A model generated the notes under the pieces. It worked only from the letters and a program-made list of their open reading frames with translations. It was not told the DNA's origin and ran no database searches. A program made the translations under genes and the position numbers. 64,000 bases of DNA from an uncultured Saprospiraceae bacterium (lineage in GTDB: Bacteria; Bacteroidota; Bacteroidia; Chitinophagales; Saprospiraceae). Below are positions 43,986 through 53,923 of the stretch, in pieces. Numbering within the stretch: position 1 is the first letter of the stretch; every line of letters begins with the position of its first letter. The stretch covers positions 1 to 64,000 of the forward strand of contig CALGLU010000026.1 in the NCBI GenBank assembly GCA_937959275.1, given 5' to 3'.

Positions 43986-45908
43986 ATGGGAGAGCAAAGA
44001 GTATCCTTAGTTGAGAACAAAGAACAAATGCGTTCGTTTGTAAAATCCCTATTAAAAGACGTGCAGGCGTTGCAATACATGCTTGAACATGATGTCTTTG
44101 AATCGGGGATAACGAGAATTGGAGCAGAACAGGAAATGGTGCTTGTCAAGAACAAAACAATGAAGCCCGCTCCTATAGCGATGGAGATCATCGAAAAACT
44201 AAAAGACAAACCATGGCTAGAGACGGAGTTAGCAAAATTCAACTTAGAAATTACATTAGACCCTAAGGTATTTACAAGTAATTGTTTCTCAGCTTTAGAA
44301 AAGGAAATAGAAGATAAACTAGCGCTTATAGCAACAGAATTAAATCATCACGATAGCTCTCTGTTACTCACTGGAATCTTGCCCACCTTTCGTAAAAATG
44401 ATCTTGAATTACACAACTTAACGCCTAAAGAACGATATAAAGCCTTAATGAAGGCAATCAACAGCCAGCTGATCGGTAATGATTTTGAACTACGCATCTT
44501 CGGCATCGATGAATTATTAGTCAGACATAGTTCTCCACTACTGGAAGCTTGCAATACTAGTTTTCAGGTTCATTTACAAACAGACGCCAAGGACTTTGTC
44601 AAGCTGTATAATCTTGCTCAAACCTTAGCTGCCCCAGTTTTGGCGATTGGAGCTAACTCGCCCTTGGTGTTTGGCAAGCGTTTATGGCACGAGTCTAGAA
44701 TTGCACTGTTTCAACAATCGATAGATGTCCGCACATCTCATGAACACTTTAGAGAGAGAAGTCCGCGAGTGAGCTTTGGGAGTGACTGGCTTGATGAATC
44801 CATTATAGAAATCTTTAAAGAAGATATTTCACGGTTTCGTATTTTGATTGGTTCAGATATCGCTGAGGATTCATTGTCGATGATACATGAAGGAAAAATT
44901 CCTAAGCTCAGAGCTTTACAGGTTCATAACTCTACAGTCTATCGATGGAATAGGCCGTGCTATGGTATCTCTGATAATGGGCTTCCTCATCTCCGCATAG
45001 AAAACCGGGTATTACCAGCAGGACCGACGATACAGGACGAAGTAGCGAATGCTTGTTTTTGGCTGGGTTGCATGGTCGGGATGGCTGATGAGATTGATGA
45101 TATCAAGAAGCATATTAATTTTGTTGATACGAGGGATAATTTTGGCAAGGCGGCGAAGTATGGCATAGACAGTAATTTTACCTGGTTTAAAGATCGAAAA
45201 GTGACGGCTTGCGAATTGGTTAAAAATGAGCTGTTAGACTATGCGCGCAAAGGCTTAAAAATGAAAGCTGTCGACCAAAAAGATATCGATAAATATTTGG
45301 GGATTATAGAAGCCAGAGCAGATCAACATATGAATGGTTCACGATGGTTGTTGCGAGGGTATACGAAATTAAAGGAGGAGACCACAACAGATGAGGCGTT
45401 GTCAACAATCACACAAGCCATTCTTAAAAACCAAAAGGATAATAAAAAACCGGGACATGAATGGCCGATGCCAGAGGTGCACGATCTCTCAGATTATGAT
45501 ACCTACGATTTAGTTGTGTCAGAGATTATGATGACAGACTTATTTACAGCTCAGCAAAATGATGTCATTGAATTGGTAGCAGAAATGATGAAGTGGCGCA
45601 AATTTAAATATATGCCGATAGAAGACGCGAAAGGCAACCTTGTAGGTTTAGTTTCCTCTAAAGAGTTGATCGCTTATTTTAGTGATAAGCAAACGAAGCA
45701 ATCAAGTGAAGACAAAATCATACGGGACATTATGATTACAGATCCGGTCACTGTGACAGGAGATACTCGAGTGAGTGATGCCATCCAAATCCTTCAAAAA
45801 CAGAATATAGGCTGCTTGCCTGTGGTTGATGGGCCGGAATTAGTGGGGATTGTGACGGAGTGGGATATTGCACAGTTGTCGGGGCGATTGATATCCAAGA
45901 GAGGGTAG
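43986..45908 (+). CDS. GCS2-type glutamate-cysteine ligase domain fused to a CBS pair
   Basis: This 640-aa protein has the carboxylate-amine ligase fold of the GCS2/YbdK family at about residues 35-480. Features are RIGAEQEMVLV (active-site acidic strand), FNLEITLDP, ACNTSFQVHLQ, APVLAIGANSPLVFGK, HLRIENRVLPAGPT and HMNGSRWLLRGY. Residues about 505-640 hold two CBS domains (SEIMMTDLFTAQQNDVIELVAEMMKWRKFKYMPIED and RDIMITDPVTVTGDTRVSDAIQILQKQNIGCLPVVDG). CBS pairs bind adenosine nucleotides, so the ligase may be controlled by energy state. Its product is unknown; true gamma-glutamylcysteine activity is not implied. Confidence 0.85.
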   Translation: MGEQRVSLVENKEQMRSFVKSLLKDVQALQYMLEHDVFESGITRIGAEQEMVLVKNKTMKPAPIAMEIIEKLKDKPWLETELAKFNLEITLDPKVFTSNCFSALEKEIEDKLALIATELNHHDSSLLLTGILPTFRKNDLELHNLTPKERYKALMKAINSQLIGNDFELRIFGIDELLVRHSSPLLEACNTSFQVHLQTDAKDFVKLYNLAQTLAAPVLAIGANSPLVFGKRLWHESRIALFQQSIDVRTSHEHFRERSPRVSFGSDWLDESIIEIFKEDISRFRILIGSDIAEDSLSMIHEGKIPKLRALQVHNSTVYRWNRPCYGISDNGLPHLRIENRVLPAGPTIQDEVANACFWLGCMVGMADEIDDIKKHINFVDTRDNFGKAAKYGIDSNFTWFKDRKVTACELVKNELLDYARKGLKMKAVDQKDIDKYLGIIEARADQHMNGSRWLLRGYTKLKEETTTDEALSTITQAILKNQKDNKKPGHEWPMPEVHDLSDYDTYDLVVSEIMMTDLFTAQQNDVIELVAEMMKWRKFKYMPIEDAKGNLVGLVSSKELIAYFSDKQTKQSSEDKIIRDIMITDPVTVTGDTRVSDAIQILQKQNIGCLPVVDGPELVGIVTEWDIAQLSGRLISKRG

Positions 45909-46148
45909 GAGAGCGAAGGCCATTTTGGCAGAATTTCTATAGAAACTTCATGTTTTGAAATGATGTCCATCCTAATGAGGATATAAATCATGTCTAGGTA
46001 GATGAGCATTGATTGACAAGAAATCTTAAAATGTTACCATAGATACCTCATTCTAAGGTGTTTATATGCTTCAATAAAATAGATATTTCAGACTTTAAAA
46101 GTGAGATCTAGTCTTTTTAAAAAGATCAAAATATAATTCGGCTATACT

Positions 46149-46180
46149 ATTGGAGATTAAGCTAAGGAGTATTAAATTTG
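46149..46180 (+). promoter_or_regulatory. Promoter of tRNA-Asn (ATTG-N20-TAAATTTG)
   Basis: The -33-type element ATTG (46149-46152) and the -7 element TAAATTTG (46173-46180) are 20 nt apart. This is the same spacing as at the tRNA-Val promoter and ends 13 nt before the tRNA. Confidence 0.7.
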
Positions 46181-46193
46181 CAGCCGCTTACAA

Positions 46194-46267
46194 GCTTCCT
46201 TAGCTCAGCTGGTTAGAGCATCTGACTGTTAATCAGAGGGTCCAAGGTTCAAGTCCTTGAGGAAGCG
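46194..46267 (+). tRNA. tRNA-Asn (GTT)
   Basis: Acceptor arms GCTTCCT and AGGAAGC pair fully. D-stem is GCTC/GAGC, anticodon stem TCTGA/TCAGA with loop CTGTTAA (anticodon GTT), and T-stem CAAGG/CCTTG with loop TTCAAGT. Discriminator G; CCA is not encoded. Confidence 0.97.
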
Positions 46268-46273
46268 CAAGAA

Positions 46274-46302
46274 AGACTGCAGTTTACTGCGGTCTTTTTT
46301 TT
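46274..46302 (+). terminator. Intrinsic terminator after tRNA-Asn
   Basis: AGACTGCAG pairs with CTGCGGTCT around loop TTTA, followed by eight T. Confidence 0.85.
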
Positions 46303-46368
46303 GTCATGGCTCATGTTTTTTAAAGCCTCTTCTCTTTACTCTTCCTAATTTTATTTCATATTCGCAAT

Positions 46369-48405
46369 ATGAAAAACGCTCTTGTTTGCTGTACCATCTC
46401 ACTTCTAGGCTATTTCAGCTGTGTGGCACAAGGAGATATGCAGGATACAATCACCGAAGTCACTATCGAGGCACTCAGAATAGAGTCCAATTTTCTTAGG
46501 GTTCCCATGCATGTCAGTCAGATCGATGTCAAATCTATCCGCGATCTGAGCCAACAGCTCTCTTTACAAGAGTACATCTCACAGGTGCCTGGCGTGTTTA
46601 GCCTCAATGCGACGAATTATGCTCAGGATTTGAGGATTTCGATTCGGGGCTTTGGGGCAAGAGCTGCGTTTGGCATTCGAGGGATTAAGCTTGTCGTCGA
46701 TGGTATCCCAGAGACGACTCCAGATGGACAAGGCCAGCTAGACAATTTGACTTTAAACACCATTGATAAAATAGAGATTATAAAAGGACCAGCATCTAGC
46801 TTGTATGGCAATGCTTCAGGAGGTGTGATTCATATCCAAACCACTGAAGACTTTCAGAAGCCATTTGTGGATGGAGGGATCACGTTTGGCTCATTTGGTA
46901 TGCAACAATATCAATTCTCAAGTGGCTTGAAGACAAAGCAGACTCGACTTCTTTTTAGTGGTAATCATGTGAAGACGAATGGCTACAGAGACCAAAGTGG
47001 CATGAAGAGTAGCTCAGTCGGGGCTAAGCTGATACACGACTTCGCCAATACTTCGGAACTTAAATTTGCAATTAATTACACGAACAGTCCACAAGCAGAT
47101 GATCCAGGCGGCATTAATGCAGAACTGGCCGCTGCTAATCCTCGACAGGCGAGAGACCGCAATGTGTTGTTTCAAACAGGTGAAGCCATTAGCCAACTTA
47201 AATTGAGCACTCATTATGAAACACCAATCAGTGATAATATGCATTTTGAGTCGTATGGCTTTTACTCAACGAGAAACTTTGAAGGCTTACTTCCTTTCGA
47301 ATTTGGAGGATGGGTTGATTTGGATAGGACATATTGGGGAGCTGGGGCTAGCTTGACTCAAAAAATAATCAAGAGCAATGCTGTTTTTACAGGCAAATTG
47401 GGGATTGATTTAGCTTCACAGGCCGATGACAGGCTTCGCTATAGGAATCTAGAAGGCACAAGAGGTGATCCAACACTTGATCAGTTAGAGTCATTTGATA
47501 ATTTCGCTGCTTATTATTTAGGACATACGAGTCTGAGTAAATGGGATTTTACAGTTGGATTACGATGGGACAATAATACCCTCTCGGCTGAAGATCGCTT
47601 TTTAGCGAATGGTGATGATTCTGGAGAGATTAAACTCAATGGCTTGACATCCAGTCTTGGATTGAATTATGCGCTGCGAGAAAACATGTCTTTATTTATC
47701 AATGTAAGAGAGAGCTTTGAAACACCTTCGTTGAGTGAATTGTCCACCAACCCTTCGGGGACTGTGGGTTTTAATGAAGACATAAAAGCTCAAGAAGCAG
47801 TAAATGTTGAGTTAGGCGTAAAGTCAATGTTTGGTAAAAACAAACATCTTGAATTAACAGTATTTCATATATCGACAGAAAATGATTTAGTACCCTTTGA
47901 GTTAGAAGAATTTCCAGACCGAGCCTTTTTCAGAAATGCTGGCTCGACTAGTAGAACAGGAATTGAGCTATTTCTACAATATCCGATTACAAACAATTTA
48001 ACGTTTACAGGTAATTACGCATTTTCCGATTTCACCTATTCTGATTATCTGGTGAATGATAATCAATTAGATGGGAATCGTTTACCTGCCATTCCTCAGG
48101 ATGTTGGCAGCTTGGCCTTGCTGTATTCCAAAAACAATCTTGACATCAAAGTCCACAGTGAGTTTATCGGACAGCTCTTTGCTAATGATGCGAATAGCGT
48201 TGAGTTAGCCTCGTATAATCTGACCAAGCTGAGTGTTAGTTATGCGATTAACAAGAATGGCAAAACGTTCAAGCCATTTTTTGGAATCAACAATTTGTTT
48301 GATACCGCTTACAATGACAATATTCGAATCAATGCTTTTGGGTCTAGATTTTTTGAACCGGGGCCTGGGGTGAATGTGTATGGTGGGCTGCGGGTGAGGT
48401 TGTGA
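46369..48405 (+). CDS. TonB-dependent outer-membrane receptor
   Basis: This 678-aa protein has a signal peptide (about 1-21). The plug domain (about 30-160) contains VPGVFSLNATNYAQDLRISIRGFGARAAFGIRGIKLVVDGIP and IEIIKGPASSLYGNASGGVIHIQT. A 22-strand type barrel follows and ends in the typical aromatic-rich C-terminus (FEPGPGVNVYGGLRVRL). The order resembles siderophore or metal receptors of the FecA type; there is no SusD partner, so it is not a SusCD glycan system. The ligand is unknown. The TonB box is not obvious (DTITEVTIEAL is the candidate). It follows tRNA-Asn by about 100 bp. Confidence 0.92.
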   Translation: MKNALVCCTISLLGYFSCVAQGDMQDTITEVTIEALRIESNFLRVPMHVSQIDVKSIRDLSQQLSLQEYISQVPGVFSLNATNYAQDLRISIRGFGARAAFGIRGIKLVVDGIPETTPDGQGQLDNLTLNTIDKIEIIKGPASSLYGNASGGVIHIQTTEDFQKPFVDGGITFGSFGMQQYQFSSGLKTKQTRLLFSGNHVKTNGYRDQSGMKSSSVGAKLIHDFANTSELKFAINYTNSPQADDPGGINAELAAANPRQARDRNVLFQTGEAISQLKLSTHYETPISDNMHFESYGFYSTRNFEGLLPFEFGGWVDLDRTYWGAGASLTQKIIKSNAVFTGKLGIDLASQADDRLRYRNLEGTRGDPTLDQLESFDNFAAYYLGHTSLSKWDFTVGLRWDNNTLSAEDRFLANGDDSGEIKLNGLTSSLGLNYALRENMSLFINVRESFETPSLSELSTNPSGTVGFNEDIKAQEAVNVELGVKSMFGKNKHLELTVFHISTENDLVPFELEEFPDRAFFRNAGSTSRTGIELFLQYPITNNLTFTGNYAFSDFTYSDYLVNDNQLDGNRLPAIPQDVGSLALLYSKNNLDIKVHSEFIGQLFANDANSVELASYNLTKLSVSYAINKNGKTFKPFFGINNLFDTAYNDNIRINAFGSRFFEPGPGVNVYGGLRVRL

Positions 48406-48440
48406 GCTAAACGACATTGGACTCCTGCCCTCTCACCGTT

Positions 48441-49190
48441 CTATTTGCTTATTCCTTTTTTCCAGGCTTTTAAACTCTTGTAACTCGCATTTAAAAGATC
48501 ACTTCTTTTATTTGATACATCTGATTCATCTAAATCCTTAATCAATTTTAAAATTGACAAATAGTTTTTGAACCCTGTTTGATATTCTTGAGTGCTATGA
48601 ATTTTATCTAACCACAGCAAAAATTTAGGAGTCGTTTTTTTCTTAAAGTCCTCAAAAAAATCTAACGCATAGTTTAAAGATTCTCGATCAGACCATTTAT
48701 ATTTATCGTGATCAACTACATCTTTGTCTAACAATAGGTCGACGACATAGAGATTTAATTTATTTAGATTGATAAGAGATGTTTGTGCCAGTTCGTATTT
48801 TTTCACATCTACGTAGGTCACTGCTGCATTCAATTGAAAATGAGCATAAGTATAATCACCATCAAAAATTTTATTAAACCAGTTTAAATATCTGTTTGTT
48901 TTAGAATAGTCTCCTATTTAAAAGTACATCTCTGCAATAGAATACCGGAGTCCAGAACCATCATGATAACCGCCCCACTGTATTTTTTCTTGCCTTAGAG
49001 CCTTTTTAAACGTATCAATTTTCTTAAGTTTCCGATTTATTTGAGCTTCTGTCATGGTATCAATATTTTTGAATGGCCTGATAAAGTTTATCACCAAGTT
49101 TTGATTTCTTCTATCAATTTTGGATTCATATTTTGGATTTAATTGATTGTGGATTTCACAAAGAGGACAAGAGGTCTTTTTGCTCAACAC
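48441..49190 (-). pseudogene. Hypothetical gene broken by one in-frame TAA
   Basis: Two short ORFs (48918-49190 and 48441-48833) lie in the same frame. The 28 codons between them read as protein (IGDYSKTNRYLNWFNKIFDGDYTYAHFQL) right after a single TAA at 48918-48920. Together they give about 249 residues with a helical, TPR-like character (SIAEMYF-IGDYSKTNRYLNWF, NAAVTYVDVKKYELAQTSLINL) and an N-terminal CPLCEIH pair of cysteines. The start is TTG or GTG, with an in-frame stop just upstream. It is probably a recent pseudogene or a sequencing error. No family recognised. Confidence 0.65.
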
Positions 49191-49240
49191 GAGTGTCTAA
49201 CACAGCTCTCACCCTTCCGTGCTCCTACTTTCTCTAGCGG

Positions 49241-51025
49241 CTAAACAACCACAACCGCCCGACACTTCTCTTCCATCCAAGCCGCTTCTTCATCCGACAA
49301 CAAAGGAGCAACATCTCTATACACACGCTCATGATAGGCATTTAACCAAGAGATCTCATCAGCGGTCATTAGGGCCATATCAATTAAGTTAGTAGCGATG
49401 GGAAACACTGTAATGGTATCAAATTCTAAATAGCCACTATCTGCAGATTCTACAGTAACAACTAGATTTTCGATGCGAATGCCATACTCACCATCTTCAT
49501 AATACCCTGGCTCATTGGACGTAACCATGCCTGCCTTGAGAGTAGTATTGGATCGCGAACTGAGGCCTGGCGCAAAGCCCTGCGGTGGTTCGTGTACATT
49601 CAGAAAAAACCCAACGCCATGTCCTGTGCCGTGTAAATAATTCAAGCCATGTGCCCACAAATGCTGTCTCGCCAAAACATCTAATTGACCTCCAATTGTA
49701 CCTTCAGGAAATTTAGCCCGAGCTAATCCAATATGACCCTTAAGGACACAAGTATAACTTTTACGCTGTGCGGCAGTTGGTTCAGAAAACGAAACAGTTC
49801 TGGTGATATCTGTGGTCCCATCCATATATTGACCTCCAGAATCAAGCAATAGCATGCCTTGATTTTTGATGTGAAGACAGGTCTCATGTTCGGGTCGGTA
49901 ATGGACAACAGCTCCATTTGATTCGTAGCCGACGATGGCAGAAAAACTTTCTCCATGATACAGGGCTTGGGCAGCGCGAAAGGAGGCTAATTGTTCAGCA
50001 ACTTCAGCTTCTGGTACGTCTCTAGACAAGAGTTCTGTTTCGAGCCACATATAGAGTTTACACAGCGCAACGGCATCCTTTTTCATGACTTCTTTAAAAT
50101 GTGCGAGCTCTGTCGTATTCTTAATCGCCTTCATATGCATCACTAGATTGTCTCCATGCTTTATGCAATTGGGCTTAACCGATGAATATAAAAGATCATT
50201 GCAACTGGATTTATGGATCAAAATGGAGTGCTCTGCATTGATGTCAGCTAAGGCTTGATCGATAGATTGGTAAGGGCGCAAGTCTACATGGTCAGCCGCA
50301 AGATCCTCTTTTAAAGAAGCAGAAAGCTTCGTTTCATCAATAAATAGAATAGCATTGTCTAGTGTAATGATGGCATAACTCACAACGACGGGATTGAACG
50401 AGACATCGCTACCACGAATATTAAATAACCAAGCGATATCATCTAATGTCGTTATCAGATGCATTAATACAGCTTTTTCTTTTAGCTCGACGCGAAGTCT
50501 ATTTAGTTTATCGATTCGGCTTTCTCCAGCATATTCGATGGGGTGATCTATCACCTTGGCTATTGGCAGAGAGGGTCTGTCTGTCCAGATGCTTGCAATC
50601 AAATCATGATCTCCATTTACGCTTAGCTGCTTCGCTTTCATGCGTTTACGCAGGCCTTCTACTTGTACTACAGAAAACATAGCTCGATCAATACCGACTA
50701 CCTTGTCTTCGGATAAGTGGTCAACCAACCAATCTTGATATTCGGGGGTACCCTGACGAATGATTTTATGCAATACAAATTCACTATCCGCTAATTCTAA
50801 TTCTGCCTGTAAGAAATAGCGTGAATCTGCCCATAAGCCTGCATGATCTTGTGTCACGACAGCGGTGCCTGCAGAGCCGGTAAATCCTGATACCCATTGC
50901 CTACTTTCCCATAATTCTGCCACATATTCGCTTTGGTGAGGGTCTGTACTTGGGATGATATAGGCGTCGATGCCTGCTGTTTTCATAGATTTCCGAAGAG
51001 CAGCAAGTCGGTCATTTATACTCAT
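49241..51025 (-). CDS. Xaa-Pro aminopeptidase (aminopeptidase P, M24B)
   Basis: This 594-aa protein has the three-domain layout of long aminopeptidase P: two creatinase-like N-terminal domains (about 1-310) and a pita-bread catalytic domain. Metal ligands are visible: LLLDSGGQYMDGTTDITRTVSF (two Asp), the His in LHGTGHGVGFFLNVHEPPQG, the Glu in TSNEPGYYEDGEYGIRIENLVV and a second Glu in the same motif. It removes N-terminal residues ahead of proline, using Mn or Zn, in the cytosol (no signal peptide). Divergent from rpoN. Confidence 0.93.
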   Translation of the reverse strand: MSINDRLAALRKSMKTAGIDAYIIPSTDPHQSEYVAELWESRQWVSGFTGSAGTAVVTQDHAGLWADSRYFLQAELELADSEFVLHKIIRQGTPEYQDWLVDHLSEDKVVGIDRAMFSVVQVEGLRKRMKAKQLSVNGDHDLIASIWTDRPSLPIAKVIDHPIEYAGESRIDKLNRLRVELKEKAVLMHLITTLDDIAWLFNIRGSDVSFNPVVVSYAIITLDNAILFIDETKLSASLKEDLAADHVDLRPYQSIDQALADINAEHSILIHKSSCNDLLYSSVKPNCIKHGDNLVMHMKAIKNTTELAHFKEVMKKDAVALCKLYMWLETELLSRDVPEAEVAEQLASFRAAQALYHGESFSAIVGYESNGAVVHYRPEHETCLHIKNQGMLLLDSGGQYMDGTTDITRTVSFSEPTAAQRKSYTCVLKGHIGLARAKFPEGTIGGQLDVLARQHLWAHGLNYLHGTGHGVGFFLNVHEPPQGFAPGLSSRSNTTLKAGMVTSNEPGYYEDGEYGIRIENLVVTVESADSGYLEFDTITVFPIATNLIDMALMTADEISWLNAYHERVYRDVAPLLSDEEAAWMEEKCRAVVVV

Positions 51026-51220
51026 GTGTTTAAATTAAAATGTATAAATAATTGAATATTAACTTAATTTATATTGCTTTTTTGAATAATATGAATAATT
51101 TGGCATCATATTTGAAAATTATATAGATACGTCTATAATGAGAACTAAGATAGCTACTATCTGTTTATATTATAGCGATTCCAACTTGTTCCTAAATTAT
51201 CGATTTTAAAAAATTACAAG

Positions 51221-52717
51221 ATGTTAAAGCAGAGTTTTAATCAGAAAATGCTTCAGAAGTTATCTCCCCAGCAGATACAATTGATGAAGCTGTTACAAAT
51301 ACCAACTGCAACTCTAGACCAGCGAATCCAAGAGGAATTAGAATCCAATCCTGCACTTGATGAAGGAGAGGAATTTGACGAGGTCTTTGATATTGAAGAA
51401 GGTGTTGGTGAAGAGAAGAAGGAAGATGAAGAACCTGTCGAAACAATTGAACTTGACGATTATTTGCAAGAATACATAGATGACGATCCGATCAGTTACA
51501 AGATGAAAAGTGATGTCTATACTGTTGAAGATGAAAAAACAATCCCTATCGCCGTCCAACAATCATTTCATGACCACTTATTGAATCAGATCGGTATGTT
51601 GGATTTTGCCAATGAAACTGATGAAGCAATTGCTGAGCAGATTGTGGGCAGTATAGATGAAGATGGTTATTTAAGACGAGACATAGCATCCATTGTTGAT
51701 GACCTGATGTTTTCTCAAAATTTGATTGTTGAAAAAGAAGATATCAATCGGATACTCAAAAGGATACAGCAAATTGATCCACCAGGTGTTGGGTCTGTTA
51801 ATTTACAAGAGTGTCTTCTGAATCAATTGATAGCAAAAGATAGAAAAGCTTATGAACCCAATGCGACGATAACGTTGGCAATCGTGATTCTAGAAAAGTA
51901 TTTTAATGAATTCACAAAGAAGCATTACACCAAATTGCAAAAAGCACTTGAGATTTCTGAAACGCAACTTAAGGATGCAATAGATGAAATCTTGAAATTG
52001 AATCCTAAACCAGCAAGTGGGTTTACGTCCGGGTCATATAATAGTGCAAATTCAATCCAGTATATCATGCCTGATTTCATTATCGTCAATCGTGATGGTG
52101 AATTAGAGTTAAGCCTTAATAATCGTAATGCTCCAGACCTTCGAATTAATGATGGTTACATGGACATGCTAAAAAGCTATAAAGACACCACTAGAGGCAG
52201 ACGGTCGACTAAGCAAGAGAAAGAAGCGATCATGTTTATCAAGCAAAAAATTGATTCTGCCAAATGGTTTATTGATGCGATAAAACAACGTCAGCAAACA
52301 TTGTATAATACAATGTATACCATCATGCAATTTCAATATGACTTCTTTCGCACAGGCGATGAGCGTAAGCTAAAACCGATGATCCTAAAAGATATTGCAG
52401 AGATCACAAGTTTAGATATCTCTACGATATCAAGAGTGGCGAATAGCAAATTTGTACAAACAGAATATGGCACGAAGCGCCTCAAAGATTTCTTTTCAGA
52501 ATCATTGCAAACGCAAGACGGACAAGAAGTCTCCACATTTGAAGTCAAGAATATATTGAAGGATTTAATTCTCGATGAAAATAAACGCAAGCCATTATCT
52601 GATGAAAAGTTAAAAGACTTTTTAATGAAGAAGGGTTACAATATCGCTCGCCGGACAGTTGCTAAATATAGAGAGCAGTTGAATATCCCTGTGGCTCGAT
52701 TGAGGAAAGAACTTTAA
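51221..52717 (+). CDS. rpoN: RNA polymerase sigma-54 factor
   Basis: This 498-aa protein has all three regions. The glutamine-rich activator region I (QKLSPQQIQLMKLLQIPTATLDQRIQEELESNPALDE, residues 10-46) is followed by an acidic region II. The core-binding and DNA-binding region III contains the helix-turn-helix LDISTISRVANSKFVQTEYGTKRLKDFFSE. It ends with the RpoN box ARRTVAKYREQLNIP. It directs transcription from -24/-12 promoters with enhancer-binding activators, none of which is encoded nearby. I found no convincing sigma-54 promoter in the window. Confidence 0.95.
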   Translation: MLKQSFNQKMLQKLSPQQIQLMKLLQIPTATLDQRIQEELESNPALDEGEEFDEVFDIEEGVGEEKKEDEEPVETIELDDYLQEYIDDDPISYKMKSDVYTVEDEKTIPIAVQQSFHDHLLNQIGMLDFANETDEAIAEQIVGSIDEDGYLRRDIASIVDDLMFSQNLIVEKEDINRILKRIQQIDPPGVGSVNLQECLLNQLIAKDRKAYEPNATITLAIVILEKYFNEFTKKHYTKLQKALEISETQLKDAIDEILKLNPKPASGFTSGSYNSANSIQYIMPDFIIVNRDGELELSLNNRNAPDLRINDGYMDMLKSYKDTTRGRRSTKQEKEAIMFIKQKIDSAKWFIDAIKQRQQTLYNTMYTIMQFQYDFFRTGDERKLKPMILKDIAEITSLDISTISRVANSKFVQTEYGTKRLKDFFSESLQTQDGQEVSTFEVKNILKDLILDENKRKPLSDEKLKDFLMKKGYNIARRTVAKYREQLNIPVARLRKEL

Positions 52718-53203
52718 ATTTAATGTGGGAGCCGAGCGGACATCCCGCAGTGATCTTAGAGAATAGCGGAGTTCGATTTTGCTAAACCTGCCTGTCCGGC
52801 AGGCTGGCTACTTGGGAGGAGTAATCTTCATAGTTTGCTAAGTCCAAGGTACTTTAGTGCCTTGAATCTTTAGGTAAGAATTATTTAATGAAGGCAGTAT
52901 TTGTAATCGGATGAAAAACATAAGACTCAACTTGAATCTCTTCAGCCGATCGCAGAGTGGATCGGTTCGTTCACTATGAATTGACATTTAGTTAATTCAT
53001 TTCTGCTGCCGGAGAACCATTAAGTTATACTCAGACAGTTTTCAGTTTTTACGGGAATAAGAATCGCTTACCACTAAAAACAATAAGGTCGCAAGGTTTT
53101 AAATTAAGTTTTGAGCCATACGGTTTCAAAATGATCTGATACAGTTGAAGTTTCTGATGTGTAACTCATTCAACATCTGCCTGCCGGCAGGCTCAACATT
53201 CAA
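52718..53203. other. Gene-free stretch with GC-rich palindromes
   Basis: I see no gene in these 486 bp. It holds a degenerate palindrome CCTGCCTGTCCGGCAGG at 52788-52804 and a perfect one, GCCTGCCGGCAGGC, at 53179-53192. The second one is inserted in a CAACATTC-type repeat at 53166-53200. The rest is AT-rich sequence with no clear terminator for rpoN. Confidence 0.5.
53179..53192. repeat. GC-rich palindrome GCCTGCCGGCAGGC
   Basis: Perfect 14-bp palindrome, related to the imperfect copy at 52788-52804. It stands out by base composition from the AT-rich surroundings. Confidence 0.6.
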
Positions 53204-53779
53204 TTAAACATACCGCTCATCTAAACTAAATTTCTCAGGATATTTACCATTGATATTTTTATAAAAGGCATGGATGACTTTCATGTCCGCATCGAGATCT
53301 CCTGTAGGATGGATCATACCTCCAATGCCGGCCTCCTTCTTTTTATAATCAAGATAGCCGAAGCATAATGGGACACCTGCTTTTAAGGCTGTGTGATAAA
53401 ATCCCATCTTCCATTTGGTGCGTAGACTCCGGGTGCCTTCTGCCGCAACTACCATGGCAATCTCATCTCTGCTATTAATCACTTCAGCCATTTGATCAAC
53501 GTAGCTAATACGCTTTAAGCCTTTGGGACCGTTTCTATCTATTCCAACTCCACCCAATGGTTTTGTAATCAATCCAAACGGAAACTTTGTCCAATCATCT
53601 TTGATTGTAAATTTCATAGGAATACCTAATACGCCCATACCAATTAATAAATAGAATGCGTCCCAGTTGGTCGTATGCGGTGCTGCAATTAAGACGCATT
53701 TGGTCGCCTCTTTGGGATACACAGGATTAGCTGTCCAGCCACATAGTTTTAATAACAACTTTGATAATCCTTTACGCAT
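53204..53779 (-). CDS. Lysophospholipid acyltransferase family protein (PlsC-like)
   Basis: This protein is 191 aa from the ATG at 53779 (MRKGLSKLLLKLCGWT), a usual start for the family; a TTG seven codons upstream is less likely. Acyltransferase motifs are APHTTNWDAFYLL (Hx4D catalytic pair), GGVGIDRNG, VAAEGTRSLRTKWKMGFYHTAL (substrate site) and VPLCFGYLDYKKKEAGIG. It transfers acyl chains to lysophospholipids or similar, at the inner membrane. Exact substrate unknown. A single gene. Confidence 0.88.
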   Translation of the reverse strand: MRKGLSKLLLKLCGWTANPVYPKEATKCVLIAAPHTTNWDAFYLLIGMGVLGIPMKFTIKDDWTKFPFGLITKPLGGVGIDRNGPKGLKRISYVDQMAEVINSRDEIAMVVAAEGTRSLRTKWKMGFYHTALKAGVPLCFGYLDYKKKEAGIGGMIHPTGDLDADMKVIHAFYKNINGKYPEKFSLDERYV

Positions 53780-53923
53780 ATCTAAAAATTGAAAGGCCAA
53801 AGATGGTAGATAATTTTCTAACGAGGCCAGAAATCTTAGTATTCATAATTTTAGGATGAAAGCTCACGGGCTGTCTGTTGGCTATTTTAAAATGTGGTTT
53901 TGTAGATTGGAGTACAAATTGGA

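Noticed and set aside
46369-48405. SusC-type glycan receptor
   Set aside because: At 678 aa it is too short, with no SusD neighbour and no carboxypeptidase-like N-terminal domain.
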